Shown piece by piece: positions 1-5,483 of a DNA stretch of 10,599 nucleotides. The stretch's first letter is position 1. Every line of letters starts with the position of its first letter. The stretch lies in assembly GCA_007116835.1 (NCBI GenBank), contig SKHS01000206.1:1-10599 (forward strand), given 5' to 3'. The notes beneath the pieces are model-generated. The model was not told the origin of the DNA, made no database searches, and was given only the letters and a program-made list of their open reading frames with translations. This DNA is from Halomonas sp. GTDB lineage: Bacteria > Pseudomonadota > Gammaproteobacteria > Pseudomonadales > Halomonadaceae. The position numbers and the translations under genes are program-made.

Positions 1-1484
1 CGTCGATAGCCGCTCCATAACAGGTGCAGCACCATAAGGCCTGTCGCGACAACAAAGAACAGCGCGATTGGCCGCTGCAGCAAAATACTGAACTCCCCTC
101 CTGAAAGGATAACGGCTTGGCGCAGGTTCATTTCCAGCATGGGGGTCACAATGAAAGCGACCAAAAAAGTCACAAATGAGTAGTCGTGCTTTTTAAGGAA
201 GTAACCAAAAATAGCGAAACCAAATACCGTTAACAGGCCAAAAGTGCCGTAGCCTTGAACCTGAATGCCCGCTAAACAGAAGAAGATAACCACCGGAATG
301 ACAATGTTTTGCGGCACATTGGTGACTTTGGCGAAGATGCGTAAGCCGTACCACCCGACAGCCAGCATGATAAGGCTGGCAACCACCATCCCTGCAAAAA
401 TAGTAAACAGCATTTGCGGATGGTCACGCAGCATCAGTGGACCCACCTGAATGCCGTGGATCATAAACGCCCCGACCAGCAGGGCGGCAGAAACGCTCCC
501 TGGGATGCCTAAGCCGAACAGTGGAATGTAGCTTGCGGGAATCACCGCGTTATCGGCGGCTTCCGCAGCGGCGATACCATTCGGGTTGCCTTTACCATAA
601 CTTTCAGGATCTTTCGCGCCTCGTTTGGCTAATCCGTAGGCCATAAATGAGCCAACCGATGGGCCTAGGCCGGGTAGCGCGCCCACAAAGGCACCCACCC
701 CAGTGCTTTTAAAGATGGTCGGCAGGGTGCTTTTGAACTCCTTATAGGAGAGGTCGTCGTTGGGGTCGTTGCCCAGTCGAACAGAGCTGCCGCCCTTAGC
801 GCGACGGTACTCATCTAACTGTACAAACATTTCAGACAGCGCGAGTGTGCCGATTACCAAGGGAAGAATTGGCACGCCTTCCATTAATTCAGCAAAACCA
901 AAGGTAAAGCGCATGGTGCCGGTTTCTGGGTCGAGACCTACGGTGCCTAGGATGACCCCCATGCCGCCTGCCGCCATTCCTTTTAAAAACGATCCCCCTG
1001 CCATGCCGGCAATAAACACAAGCGCAAAAATCAGAATAGCGGCAAGCTCATAAGGCCCAAATTTTAGCGCGATGGAAGCAAACGGAATGACAACAATGAT
1101 AAGTAGCAGCGTGGCTAGTAAGTCGCCAATAACCGACGCCAGCAGGCCGACTTTAAGTGCTTTGCGCGGCTGGCCGTTTTTGGCCATGGGGTAGCCGTCT
1201 AAGCAGGTAGCCGCAGAGGAGGGTTCCCCTGGCGTGTTAAGCAAAATAGCAGAGACAGCACTGCCTGCTGCCGTGCCTTTGGAAAGTCCAATGAGAAAGG
1301 CGATTGCCGCATACGCTGACATGTAAAACGTTAGTGGAATGGCAATGGCGATCGCTACCGAGCGGTTCAGCCCAGGTATGACACCCACCAAGTAACCAAG
1401 CAACACACCGCCCAAAATAACGCTGATAGAGTGAAGTGTCAGGGCGTCGCCAAATGCACCGGTAATTGCGCTAAGCTCAGGCAT
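1..1484 (-). CDS. tctA: Tripartite tricarboxylate transporter large permease, TctA family (3' end cut by window edge)
   Basis: This is the large membrane subunit of a TTT-type secondary transporter, which takes up carboxylates (citrate/tricarboxylate in the founding system) with a small TctB subunit and a periplasmic TctC binding protein. The frame gives 494 complete codons of hydrophobic protein. Family hallmarks are visible: GVIPGL near residue 37, TPGEPSSAAT at about residue 90, a second pore-type motif GALPGLGPS, and NPNGIAAAEAADNAV at about residue 290. Family members are about 500 residues, so only roughly ten C-terminal residues should be missing at the left edge. The start ATG at 1484 has an AGGAG (1494-1498) nine bases upstream and lies one base after the tctB stop, so the two are co-translated. 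The substrate cannot be read from the sequence. Family assignment is firm; substrate is unknown. Confidence 0.95.
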   Translation of the reverse strand, partial: MPELSAITGAFGDALTLHSISVILGGVLLGYLVGVIPGLNRSVAIAIAIPLTFYMSAYAAIAFLIGLSKGTAAGSAVSAILLNTPGEPSSAATCLDGYPMAKNGQPRKALKVGLLASVIGDLLATLLLIIVVIPFASIALKFGPYELAAILIFALVFIAGMAGGSFLKGMAAGGMGVILGTVGLDPETGTMRFTFGFAELMEGVPILPLVIGTLALSEMFVQLDEYRRAKGGSSVRLGNDPNDDLSYKEFKSTLPTIFKSTGVGAFVGALPGLGPSVGSFMAYGLAKRGAKDPESYGKGNPNGIAAAEAADNAVIPASYIPLFGLGIPGSVSAALLVGAFMIHGIQVGPLMLRDHPQMLFTIFAGMVVASLIMLAVGWYGLRIFAKVTNVPQNIVIPVVIFFCLAGIQVQGYGTFGLLTVFGFAIFGYFLKKHDYSFVTFLVAFIVTPMLEMNLRQAVILSGGEFSILLQRPIALFFVVATGLMVLHLLWSGYR

Positions 1485-1485
1485 G

Positions 1486-1953
1486 TTAAACGACTCCTAT
1501 GCGCATCAGATGAACAGTTAATAAGTACAGCGCAGCGGTAGGGATGGCCGCGGTCAGCGCAACCACATACCAACGTCGCTCGCCTAGCAGCGCAACAAGC
1601 GTGCCGAGGATAAACGGGGCTAACCAAGTGAGGGGAAACGACGTGGCCAAAAGAATAAAAAATAAGACGTATAAAAACGGCCAGGTCTGGTGCCAGGCGT
1701 TGGTGAAGGTTGGTAATTGGAAAAGTGGGGCGCGCTGTTTCTTGAGCTGTATCAGGCTAACGGCGGCAAGGGTAATGGCGCACAGTAACATTACCCAAGC
1801 GCCTAGTGTTGCAAGCCGTTGAGGGTGCATGCCGAAGGCCATTCCAGATCCCCCATAACGAGGAATCAGCCAAGCGAGCAGCCAGCAGGAAAGTAGTGTC
1901 ACTCCCAAGCCAGACCACAGATTTTTGCGCTGCATTTGGGTTTCGGGCGTCAT
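1486..1953 (-). CDS. tctB: Tripartite tricarboxylate transporter small permease, TctB family
   Basis: This is the small integral-membrane subunit of the TTT transporter, needed with TctA for carboxylate uptake. From ATG 1953 the product is 155 residues, a usual TctB length, with four or five predicted membrane segments (about residues 14-32, 47-68, 90-107, 110-122 and 130-147). TctB sequences are poorly conserved, so the call leans on the hydropathy pattern and on the immediate junction with tctA (stop at 1486-1488, one base before the tctA ATG). A longer reading from TTG 2016 (176 residues) is possible. It adds a polar, poorly motivated N-terminus and has no Shine-Dalgarno, so I prefer the ATG, although that also has only a weak ribosome site. 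No tctC gene is adjacent upstream, unlike the common tctC-tctB-tctA order. Confidence 0.87.
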   Translation of the reverse strand: MTPETQMQRKNLWSGLGVTLLSCWLLAWLIPRYGGSGMAFGMHPQRLATLGAWVMLLCAITLAAVSLIQLKKQRAPLFQLPTFTNAWHQTWPFLYVLFFILLATSFPLTWLAPFILGTLVALLGERRWYVVALTAAIPTAALYLLTVHLMRIGVV

Positions 1954-2120
1954 AGGCGTGTCTTGTTGGCGTTGGATGAAGACCACAACCCTATGAGTCA
2001 GCCATTCGTTAATCAATTAGTAATATCACGTTTTTCAACGGGACAATCAACGGTAGAACATGTTGTATAGACATTTGGGGTGGTCGGCAGGCAGGCGGCT
2101 ATCCGCAATGCTAGCAGTAC

Positions 2121-2178
2121 AATATAGCCATTTGATTTAACTATATTCTTTTTGGGGCTGTTGGTGACATTGTGTCAC
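2121..2178. promoter_or_regulatory. Two inverted repeats in the leader region of tctBA (candidate operator area)
   Basis: The 267-base gap 1954-2220 between the ChaN-like gene and tctB holds two perfect inverted repeats. One is AATATAG (2121-2127) with CTATATT (2141-2147), separated by 13 bases. The other is GTGACA (2164-2169) with TGTCAC (2173-2178), separated by three. Neither is followed by a T-tract on either strand, so they do not look like intrinsic terminators. Their place upstream of tctBA would suit operators of a transporter regulator. No convincing -35/-10 pair was found for tctBA. Nothing else is seen in the gap. The role is inference. Confidence 0.35.
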
Positions 2179-2220
2179 TGAAGGCAGCGATAAACGATGA
2201 CGCCCATCTAAAACGCTTAC

Positions 2221-3117
2221 CTAAAATGTACCGAATGATCCTAACCCATTATTAACCTTGTTTTCTTCGGTCAGCGGGTTAAGGATAAAAACGGCGTCTG
2301 CTACATCGGGGTCAGGTGTTTCGCACCCAATTAGCTCCCAGGGAAGTAGGCTGAATGTATGCTCAATGCCTAACCCGCTGAGCTGATGCGCGACGCCATC
2401 GTGATAAATGACGTGACCTAGGCCCATGAGGCCAACGGTCAACGTACCGTTTTCAGAGGCATCTGCAAGCCCTTTGGCCATGGCGATGTCCCAGCTAAGC
2501 TGAGCCTGGGTAAAACGGTTTAACATTTCTGGAGCATCCCCCATGTCATGCTGGTCGAAAGCCTCTTTTAAGCGCTTTTCATAAGCATCGCTAGGGGGCT
2601 GTGGCGCAGGTATGTTGTGGCGCTGTTCAGCGGGCACGTTAGCAAACCCTTCGCTTACCAAGCGCTGACGCAGCGCAGGCGAAATGTTTAACGCTACAAG
2701 AGGGAGCTGCTGAACGCGCGCAAAATGGAAAATAGGCAGGTACAGCTCGGGGTCAAACCCCCAGGTCTCGTCCCAGCGCGTCTGCTCAAGAAATTCCTCT
2801 TCGGTTAACCGGCCTGCAACCCAGTCGTCGAGTGCGGGCTGCGCGCTACGGGGCAGCATTTCTAAGCCGATGCTCATATCATCGCGTAAGGCATGGAGCC
2901 CTGCCAATATATGCAGCTGCCAGCGGTGGTGTTCAACGGCATCATGCTGCTCGCCCAATAGCACAACCCGTTGATTGGCCGCTTGCGCCAGAATGGCGCT
3001 GTTGGGAACCACATGCTGTGCTTGCCACCACTCTCCTGGGGCTGGGCAGTTAGCCTCAGCGATCAGCGGTAACCAGCTAAAAGCAAGCACAATGGCAGAC
3101 ATTGAACGACGTCGCAT
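2221..3117 (-). CDS. ChaN-like protein (Cofac_haem_bdg / Tiki-type fold), exported
   Basis: The protein has 298 residues. Residues 1-23 form a signal peptide: a basic RRR start, a hydrophobic core and a likely signal peptidase I site after AEA. The nearby Cys24 sits in AEANC, which is not a good lipobox, so a lipoprotein is less likely than for Campylobacter ChaN. Family motifs follow: LLGEQHD at 53-59 with His63/His64, GLEM at 84-87, the aromatic WDETWGFDPELYLP block at 115-128, and GLGH at 232-235. Characterised ChaN from Campylobacter jejuni is an iron-regulated protein that binds haem. By family, this one may bind haem or another cofactor in the periplasm. That is inference, and the fold is shared with metalloproteases. 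The start ATG at 3117 lies 11 bases after the preceding small gene, so the two are probably one transcript. Confidence 0.85.
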   Translation of the reverse strand: MRRRSMSAIVLAFSWLPLIAEANCPAPGEWWQAQHVVPNSAILAQAANQRVVLLGEQHDAVEHHRWQLHILAGLHALRDDMSIGLEMLPRSAQPALDDWVAGRLTEEEFLEQTRWDETWGFDPELYLPIFHFARVQQLPLVALNISPALRQRLVSEGFANVPAEQRHNIPAPQPPSDAYEKRLKEAFDQHDMGDAPEMLNRFTQAQLSWDIAMAKGLADASENGTLTVGLMGLGHVIYHDGVAHQLSGLGIEHTFSLLPWELIGCETPDPDVADAVFILNPLTEENKVNNGLGSFGTF

Positions 3118-3128
3118 GGGCGTTTTTC

Positions 3129-3305
3129 CTAACCTTCTTCCGCTTTTAAGCGATTAATTTCTGTCAAAATAGCTTCCGCTTCTTCTGTTAGCGTAGCATT
3201 TGCCCGCATATCGCCATTACGCGAGGCTTCCATTGCGGCCTGCAATTTACGTTCGTACTCTTGCTGCAATTTCTTTTTAGGGTCGCGCTTAAACAGTCCA
3301 AACAT
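3129..3305 (-). CDS. Small DUF6435 (Lacal_2735-type) protein
   Basis: This is a 58-residue charged protein. It starts MFGLFKRDPKKKL and continues with a Glu/Lys/Ala-rich, probably alpha-helical stretch containing EYERKLQAAMEASRNGD and a helical tail rich in Glu and Leu. The MFGLFK(R/K)DP-KKLQ...Y pattern is what I recognise as the Lacal_2735/DUF6435 family of small bacterial proteins of unknown function. ATG 3305 is chosen over an upstream TTG (3311) because AGGAG (3313-3317) lies seven bases ahead of it. The stop (TAG at 3129) is followed after 11 bases by the ChaN-like gene, so they are likely co-expressed. No membrane segment or catalytic motif is visible. The family name is from recognition and was not searched. 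Confidence 0.8.
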   Translation of the reverse strand: MFGLFKRDPKKKLQQEYERKLQAAMEASRNGDMRANATLTEEAEAILTEINRLKAEEG

Positions 3306-3332
3306 GAGCAATCTCCTAGGTTATGTACACTA

Positions 3333-3361
3333 TTTGTATAGCTTTGTTTGGCGTATGTCGA
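3333..3361 (-). promoter_or_regulatory. Candidate sigma-70 promoter for the DUF6435-chaN pair
   Basis: Read on the minus strand, TCGACA (3356-3361, five of six matches to TTGACA) and TACAAA (3333-3338, four of six matches to TATAAT) are 17 bases apart. They lie 28 bases upstream of the DUF6435 start codon, in the 76-base gap after the YqiA-like gene. This suggests that the last two genes of the cluster can be transcribed separately. It was judged by eye only. Confidence 0.4.
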
Positions 3362-3381
3362 CTGTTTGTTGTAACGATTCG

Positions 3382-3909
3382 TCAATGGACGTGTGTGGAT
3401 GACCCGCATTGGCGTAAAAAGCGCTCAAAATCGACGAGGATAGTGTCAAGACTGCTATGCAAGCGGTGATCATCATCAAGCATACGCAGCGACAATCGCT
3501 GTTGTTGAGCATGCTCAATCACTGGGCTTGGCGGCACAACGGTATCTTGCCATCCGTGAATAATATGCGTGTGCTTGGCCTGTAGGGTCAGCGAAGTTTG
3601 CGGGTAGTCGGGCAGGCCAAGCGCAGGGGCTAATAAAAAGCAGCCTAACACTGGCTGTTGCGCGCTTACGGCGGCACTCAGCCAGCCGCCTAAGCTTGAA
3701 CCAGCTAACACGCAGTTAGCCAGCGTATCGTTTCGCTCAGCAATGGTTGTGAGTAAGTGGTGTAGGCGCTGCTGGGGTTCATTGAGGCCACGATAATCCA
3801 TAACCACAGGCTCGCAGTCATCCAGTGCTTCAGCAACGCCTTTTAGCGCCTGTATTTTCAGAGCCCCAGGGCCACTTTCCAGGCCGTGTGAAAGATAAAC
3901 CGTCATCAT
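3382..3909 (-). CDS. yqiA: YqiA/YcfP-family alpha/beta-fold hydrolase (esterase)
   Basis: This is a 175-residue cytoplasmic alpha/beta hydrolase without a lid domain. It begins with the family pattern VYLSHGLESGPGALK (oxyanion region His8-Gly9). The nucleophile elbow is GSSLGG with Ser72, the acid is likely Asp122 in HGWQDTVVP, and the base is His148 in LDDDHRLH. Escherichia coli YqiA is an esterase acting on short acyl esters and is about 190 residues, so the length fits. The natural substrate is unknown. Two consecutive ATGs (3909 and 3906) can serve as start. The first lies two bases after the stop of the entericidin-like gene and has only a weak purine-rich ribosome site, which implies translational coupling to that gene. 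The gene symbol is by family resemblance. Confidence 0.85.
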   Translation of the reverse strand: MMTVYLSHGLESGPGALKIQALKGVAEALDDCEPVVMDYRGLNEPQQRLHHLLTTIAERNDTLANCVLAGSSLGGWLSAAVSAQQPVLGCFLLAPALGLPDYPQTSLTLQAKHTHIIHGWQDTVVPPSPVIEHAQQQRLSLRMLDDDHRLHSSLDTILVDFERFLRQCGSSTHVH

Positions 3910-3911
3910 TA

Positions 3912-4046
3912 TTAGCTGCCCGCCGATCGTTGTAGGGCTTCACCGCCTCGTTCGATATCTTCGCCAGCGCCGCGGATAGTATTGCAGCCGCTGACCAGTA
4001 GTAACGTGGCGATCATGATTAAACCGCTAGCAATGACGCGTTTCAT
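3912..4046 (-). CDS. Entericidin EcnA/EcnB-family small lipoprotein
   Basis: This 44-residue protein starts with a basic MKR, has a hydrophobic segment and a clear lipobox ending LLVSGC. Lipidation at Cys21 would leave a mature peptide of 24 residues starting CNTIRGAGEDIERGGEALQ. The NT-(I/V/R)-GAG-DI--GG pattern is diagnostic for entericidins, membrane-anchored lipoproteins first described as an antidote/toxin pair in enterobacteria. Single copies like this one are common in proteobacteria, and their toxicity is uncertain. ATG 4046 is preceded by GGAG (4054-4057) at a spacing of seven. The stop is two bases before the YqiA-like start. No second entericidin gene is seen nearby, so a complete antidote/toxin pair is absent here. 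Confidence 0.92.
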   Translation of the reverse strand: MKRVIASGLIMIATLLLVSGCNTIRGAGEDIERGGEALQRSAGS

Positions 4047-4416
4047 AAGAAGACTCCGTATAGCACTGCCTAGCCCAGTCAGGGCATTCCCAGTAGGGAT
4101 AACGATGCTGTTAGTGGATGCTTTAACAAAAGTAAACGTTGTTGATACCCGCTGCCAGCGGATTTGGTGCCATTTCGACCACTGCTCATCGTGCGCTTTT
4201 GACGCATGTGCCAGTTATATACAGCTTATCTTAGGGCTAATCAGTCTGATTGGTTAATATTTTTTACTTTAAGCATTTGTTAAATAATGTTTTTTTGATA
4301 GTTGGGGTGATTTGGCCTATTATCTGCAACATTACTAAGTAGACGCCCACGTTAGAAGGCCAAGTTAACCATTATTTGAAAAACGGCATCACTCAGCCTT
4401 TTTGAAAATTAGTCGA
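4047..4416. other. Non-coding region between entericidin gene and sRNA
   Basis: This 370-base stretch carries no credible protein gene. It should contain the entericidin operon promoter (minus) and the upstream control region of the plus-strand RNA. Items seen are a 13-bp perfect palindrome AATCAG-T-CTGATT at 4239-4251, an AT-rich block at about 4253-4310 with runs of T, and a long-range inverted repeat TTGGCC (4312-4317)/GGCCAA (4358-4363). There is also an imperfect dyad TGTTA (4109-4113)/TAACA (4124-4128) about 65-80 bases upstream of the entericidin start, and a small CCGCT-GCC-AGCGG hairpin at 4149-4161 without a T-tract. No function can be assigned to any of them from sequence alone. 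Confidence 0.4.
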
Positions 4417-4422
4417 TTTAAT
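4417..4422 (+). promoter_or_regulatory. Candidate -10 element of the sRNA promoter
   Basis: TTTAAT matches TATAAT at five of six positions. It sits four bases before the outermost base pair of the RNA's first stem, so a start at about 4426-4429 would place the transcript's 5' end exactly at the base of that stem. Sequence 16-18 bases upstream (around 4394-4400, cagcct) does not resemble TTGACA, which would fit an activator-dependent promoter. Confidence 0.5.
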
Positions 4423-4425
4423 AGC

Positions 4426-4595
4426 GTGAGTGGGCTAACAGGTAGTTAAGGAAGGCAAGGAGCCTCACTATCAACAGGATTTGAAAGGACAGTTAGCCTA
4501 CTCACCCTTATCAGTGTACGGAAGCGCTGATCATCAAGGTCAAGGAACGGCAGCGATGCAAAATAACCATCTTGTGAAAGCAAGGTGGTTTTTTT
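4426..4595 (+). ncRNA. Candidate CsrB/Rsm-type regulatory RNA (about 170 nt, six GGA motifs)
   Basis: The region folds by hand into a series of stems. A 14-bp closing helix pairs 4426-4439 with 4492-4505, with a single G-U pair. Inside it are hairpins AGGC-AAGGA-GCCT (4453-4465) and TCAA-CAGGAT-TTGA (4471-4484). Then comes a 7-bp hairpin 4510-4516/4525-4531 with loop TACGGAAG, a weak hairpin around 4532-4558, and a terminator (4565-4595). GGA occurs at 4450, 4459, 4477, 4487, 4520 and 4544. In all six cases it is preceded by two bases that are A or C (AAGGA four times, CAGGA, ACGGA). Four lie in hairpin loops, the preferred CsrA/RsmA target. CsrB/RsmX/Y/Z RNAs of gammaproteobacteria titrate CsrA in just this way. 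Length is between Pseudomonas RsmY/Z and enteric CsrB. There is no open reading frame of note on the plus strand. That it binds CsrA is inference; that it is a structured, terminated RNA is well supported. Confidence 0.77.
4565..4595 (+). terminator. Rho-independent terminator of the sRNA
   Basis: A 10-bp stem (4565-4574 with 4581-4590, one G-U pair) closes a six-base loop TGAAAG and runs into seven T (4589-4595). This is the strongest intrinsic terminator in the window. On the minus strand it lacks an equivalent T-run after the stem, so it acts on plus-strand transcription. No protein gene precedes it, which itself argues for an RNA gene here. Confidence 0.9.
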
Positions 4596-4783
4596 GCGTC
4601 TGTTAACTTTTTGCAACAGTCTGATTTTATTAGAAGTTTCTCGGTTGCTGTTTTTTTGCACATCTTTTCTGTGCGGCTTTTGTCAAGATGCGCGTGGTTT
4701 TTGGTCTATCCTCTGATGGAAACTAACACTCAGCGGTTATAAAACGTCAACGCAGTGGCCGCACACTCTCAGGGAAAAGCGTT

Positions 4784-4915
4784 ATGGCGATGGTGCTCAT
4801 GCTGTGTATGTTTGTACTGTTTCTGGGATTTTCGGGGGTGGGACTGTACATGATGTTTAAAACATCATTTATGGCGACGGCAGAAGACCGCGAGGATATG
4901 CCGCCTGATCTCTGA
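4784..4915 (+). CDS. 43-residue predicted membrane peptide (unknown)
   Basis: This short frame starts at ATG 4784 with AGGGA (4771-4775) eight bases ahead. It encodes a Met/Leu/Phe-rich membrane segment (about residues 3-25, ending VGLYMMF), one Lys, and an acidic C-terminal tail TAEDREDMPPDL. Such a layout fits a single-pass inner-membrane microprotein with its charged tail in the cytoplasm or periplasm. I do not recognise the family. No longer in-frame start exists: a stop occurs at 4724-4726 with no ATG, GTG or TTG in between. The 188 bases between the sRNA terminator and this gene contain no firm promoter. TTGTCA at 4680-4685 could be a -35 but lacks a good -10 at normal spacing. It converges on the PAP2 gene, 28 bases away. 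Confidence 0.6.
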   Translation: MAMVLMLCMFVLFLGFSGVGLYMMFKTSFMATAEDREDMPPDL

Positions 4916-4943
4916 CACTCCCTCGCCCGCCGCGCCTAATCGG

Positions 4944-5483
4944 TCAGCCCATCCAATAAAGGCTGAGTAGCGCGAACCCATAGCCCATGGCAGCTCCAGC
5001 CATTACATCGCTAATGTAGTGCAGCCCAAGTCCTACCCGTGAAATTGCGATCAATAAGCTCAAGGGAAGCACGATGGGCAATAGCCATGGGGTGTGGGCG
5101 GCGACCAACACGCTAAACATCACCGCGTGCATCGTATGGCCACTGGGAAAGCTATAGCGGTCACGGGCAGGCTCGCCACAGTGAACGCCGCCAAGGTAAG
5201 TAATAAACGGGCGTTCGCGGCAAAGCCGCGTTTTTACCAGCTTATAAATAGCCACCGCGATCAGCGCAATCGCACTGTACTGCATAATGCGCCAAGCGCC
5301 GTTAGGCTGTAACCAGGGCTGAGCGGCAATTAATAGACACCATACCGGCCAGTCTCCCAGCTTGCTGGCGGTTTGCAGTGTCAGCCGCCATGGGCGGTAA
5401 AGTGTTAAGTGGGTTATCCGCTGGCAAAGCTGCCATTCCAGTACATCAAGACGATCGAATACGACAAGTGGACGCGGACGCAT
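4944..5483 (-). CDS. PAP2-family membrane phosphatase
   Basis: This 179-residue polytopic membrane protein has the complete three-part PAP2 active site. These are KX6RP (Lys84, Arg91-Pro92), PSGH (113-116, within YSFPSGHTMHAV) and SRX5HX3D (Ser148-Arg149, His155, Asp159). Enzymes of this type remove phosphate from lipid phosphates such as phosphatidic acid, phosphatidylglycerol phosphate or undecaprenyl pyrophosphate, with the active site usually facing the periplasm. The exact substrate cannot be told. ATG 5483 is chosen because GGGAGG lies six bases upstream. An ATG at 5501 and a TTG at 5531 lack ribosome sites. The start lies inside the glycosyltransferase gene (38-base overlap), so the two are translationally coupled. 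Confidence 0.92.
   Translation of the reverse strand: MRPRPLVVFDRLDVLEWQLCQRITHLTLYRPWRLTLQTASKLGDWPVWCLLIAAQPWLQPNGAWRIMQYSAIALIAVAIYKLVKTRLCRERPFITYLGGVHCGEPARDRYSFPSGHTMHAVMFSVLVAAHTPWLLPIVLPLSLLIAISRVGLGLHYISDVMAGAAMGYGFALLSLYWMG

Noticed and set aside
760..1053. Plus-strand open frame of 97 codons
   Set aside because: It is entirely antisense to tctA, whose translation carries family motifs throughout.
4109..4128. TGTTAG...TTAACA as a possible GacA/UvrY box
   Set aside because: The spacing is two bases too long and the right half does not match CTnACA. It is also about 300 bases from the sRNA start.
4149..4161. CCGCT-GCC-AGCGG hairpin as a terminator
   Set aside because: It is only 5 bp, has no T-tract on either strand, and lies upstream of the entericidin gene, not downstream of any gene.
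3982..4257. Plus-strand open frame of 91 codons across the entericidin gene and its upstream region
   Set aside because: It is antisense to the clearly recognisable entericidin lipoprotein over its first third, has no family resemblance, and its composition is not protein-like.
4426..4595. 6S RNA, SRP RNA or tmRNA
   Set aside because: There is no long bulged helix spanning the whole molecule as in 6S, no GGAAGCAGC-type SRP loop, and no tRNA-like end. The GGA-in-loop pattern and terminator fit Csr/Rsm RNAs instead.
4446..4661. Minus-strand open frame of 71 codons antisense to the candidate sRNA
   Set aside because: It runs through the terminator stem and poly-T (read as Lys codons), has no family resemblance, and the plus-strand RNA explains the sequence better.
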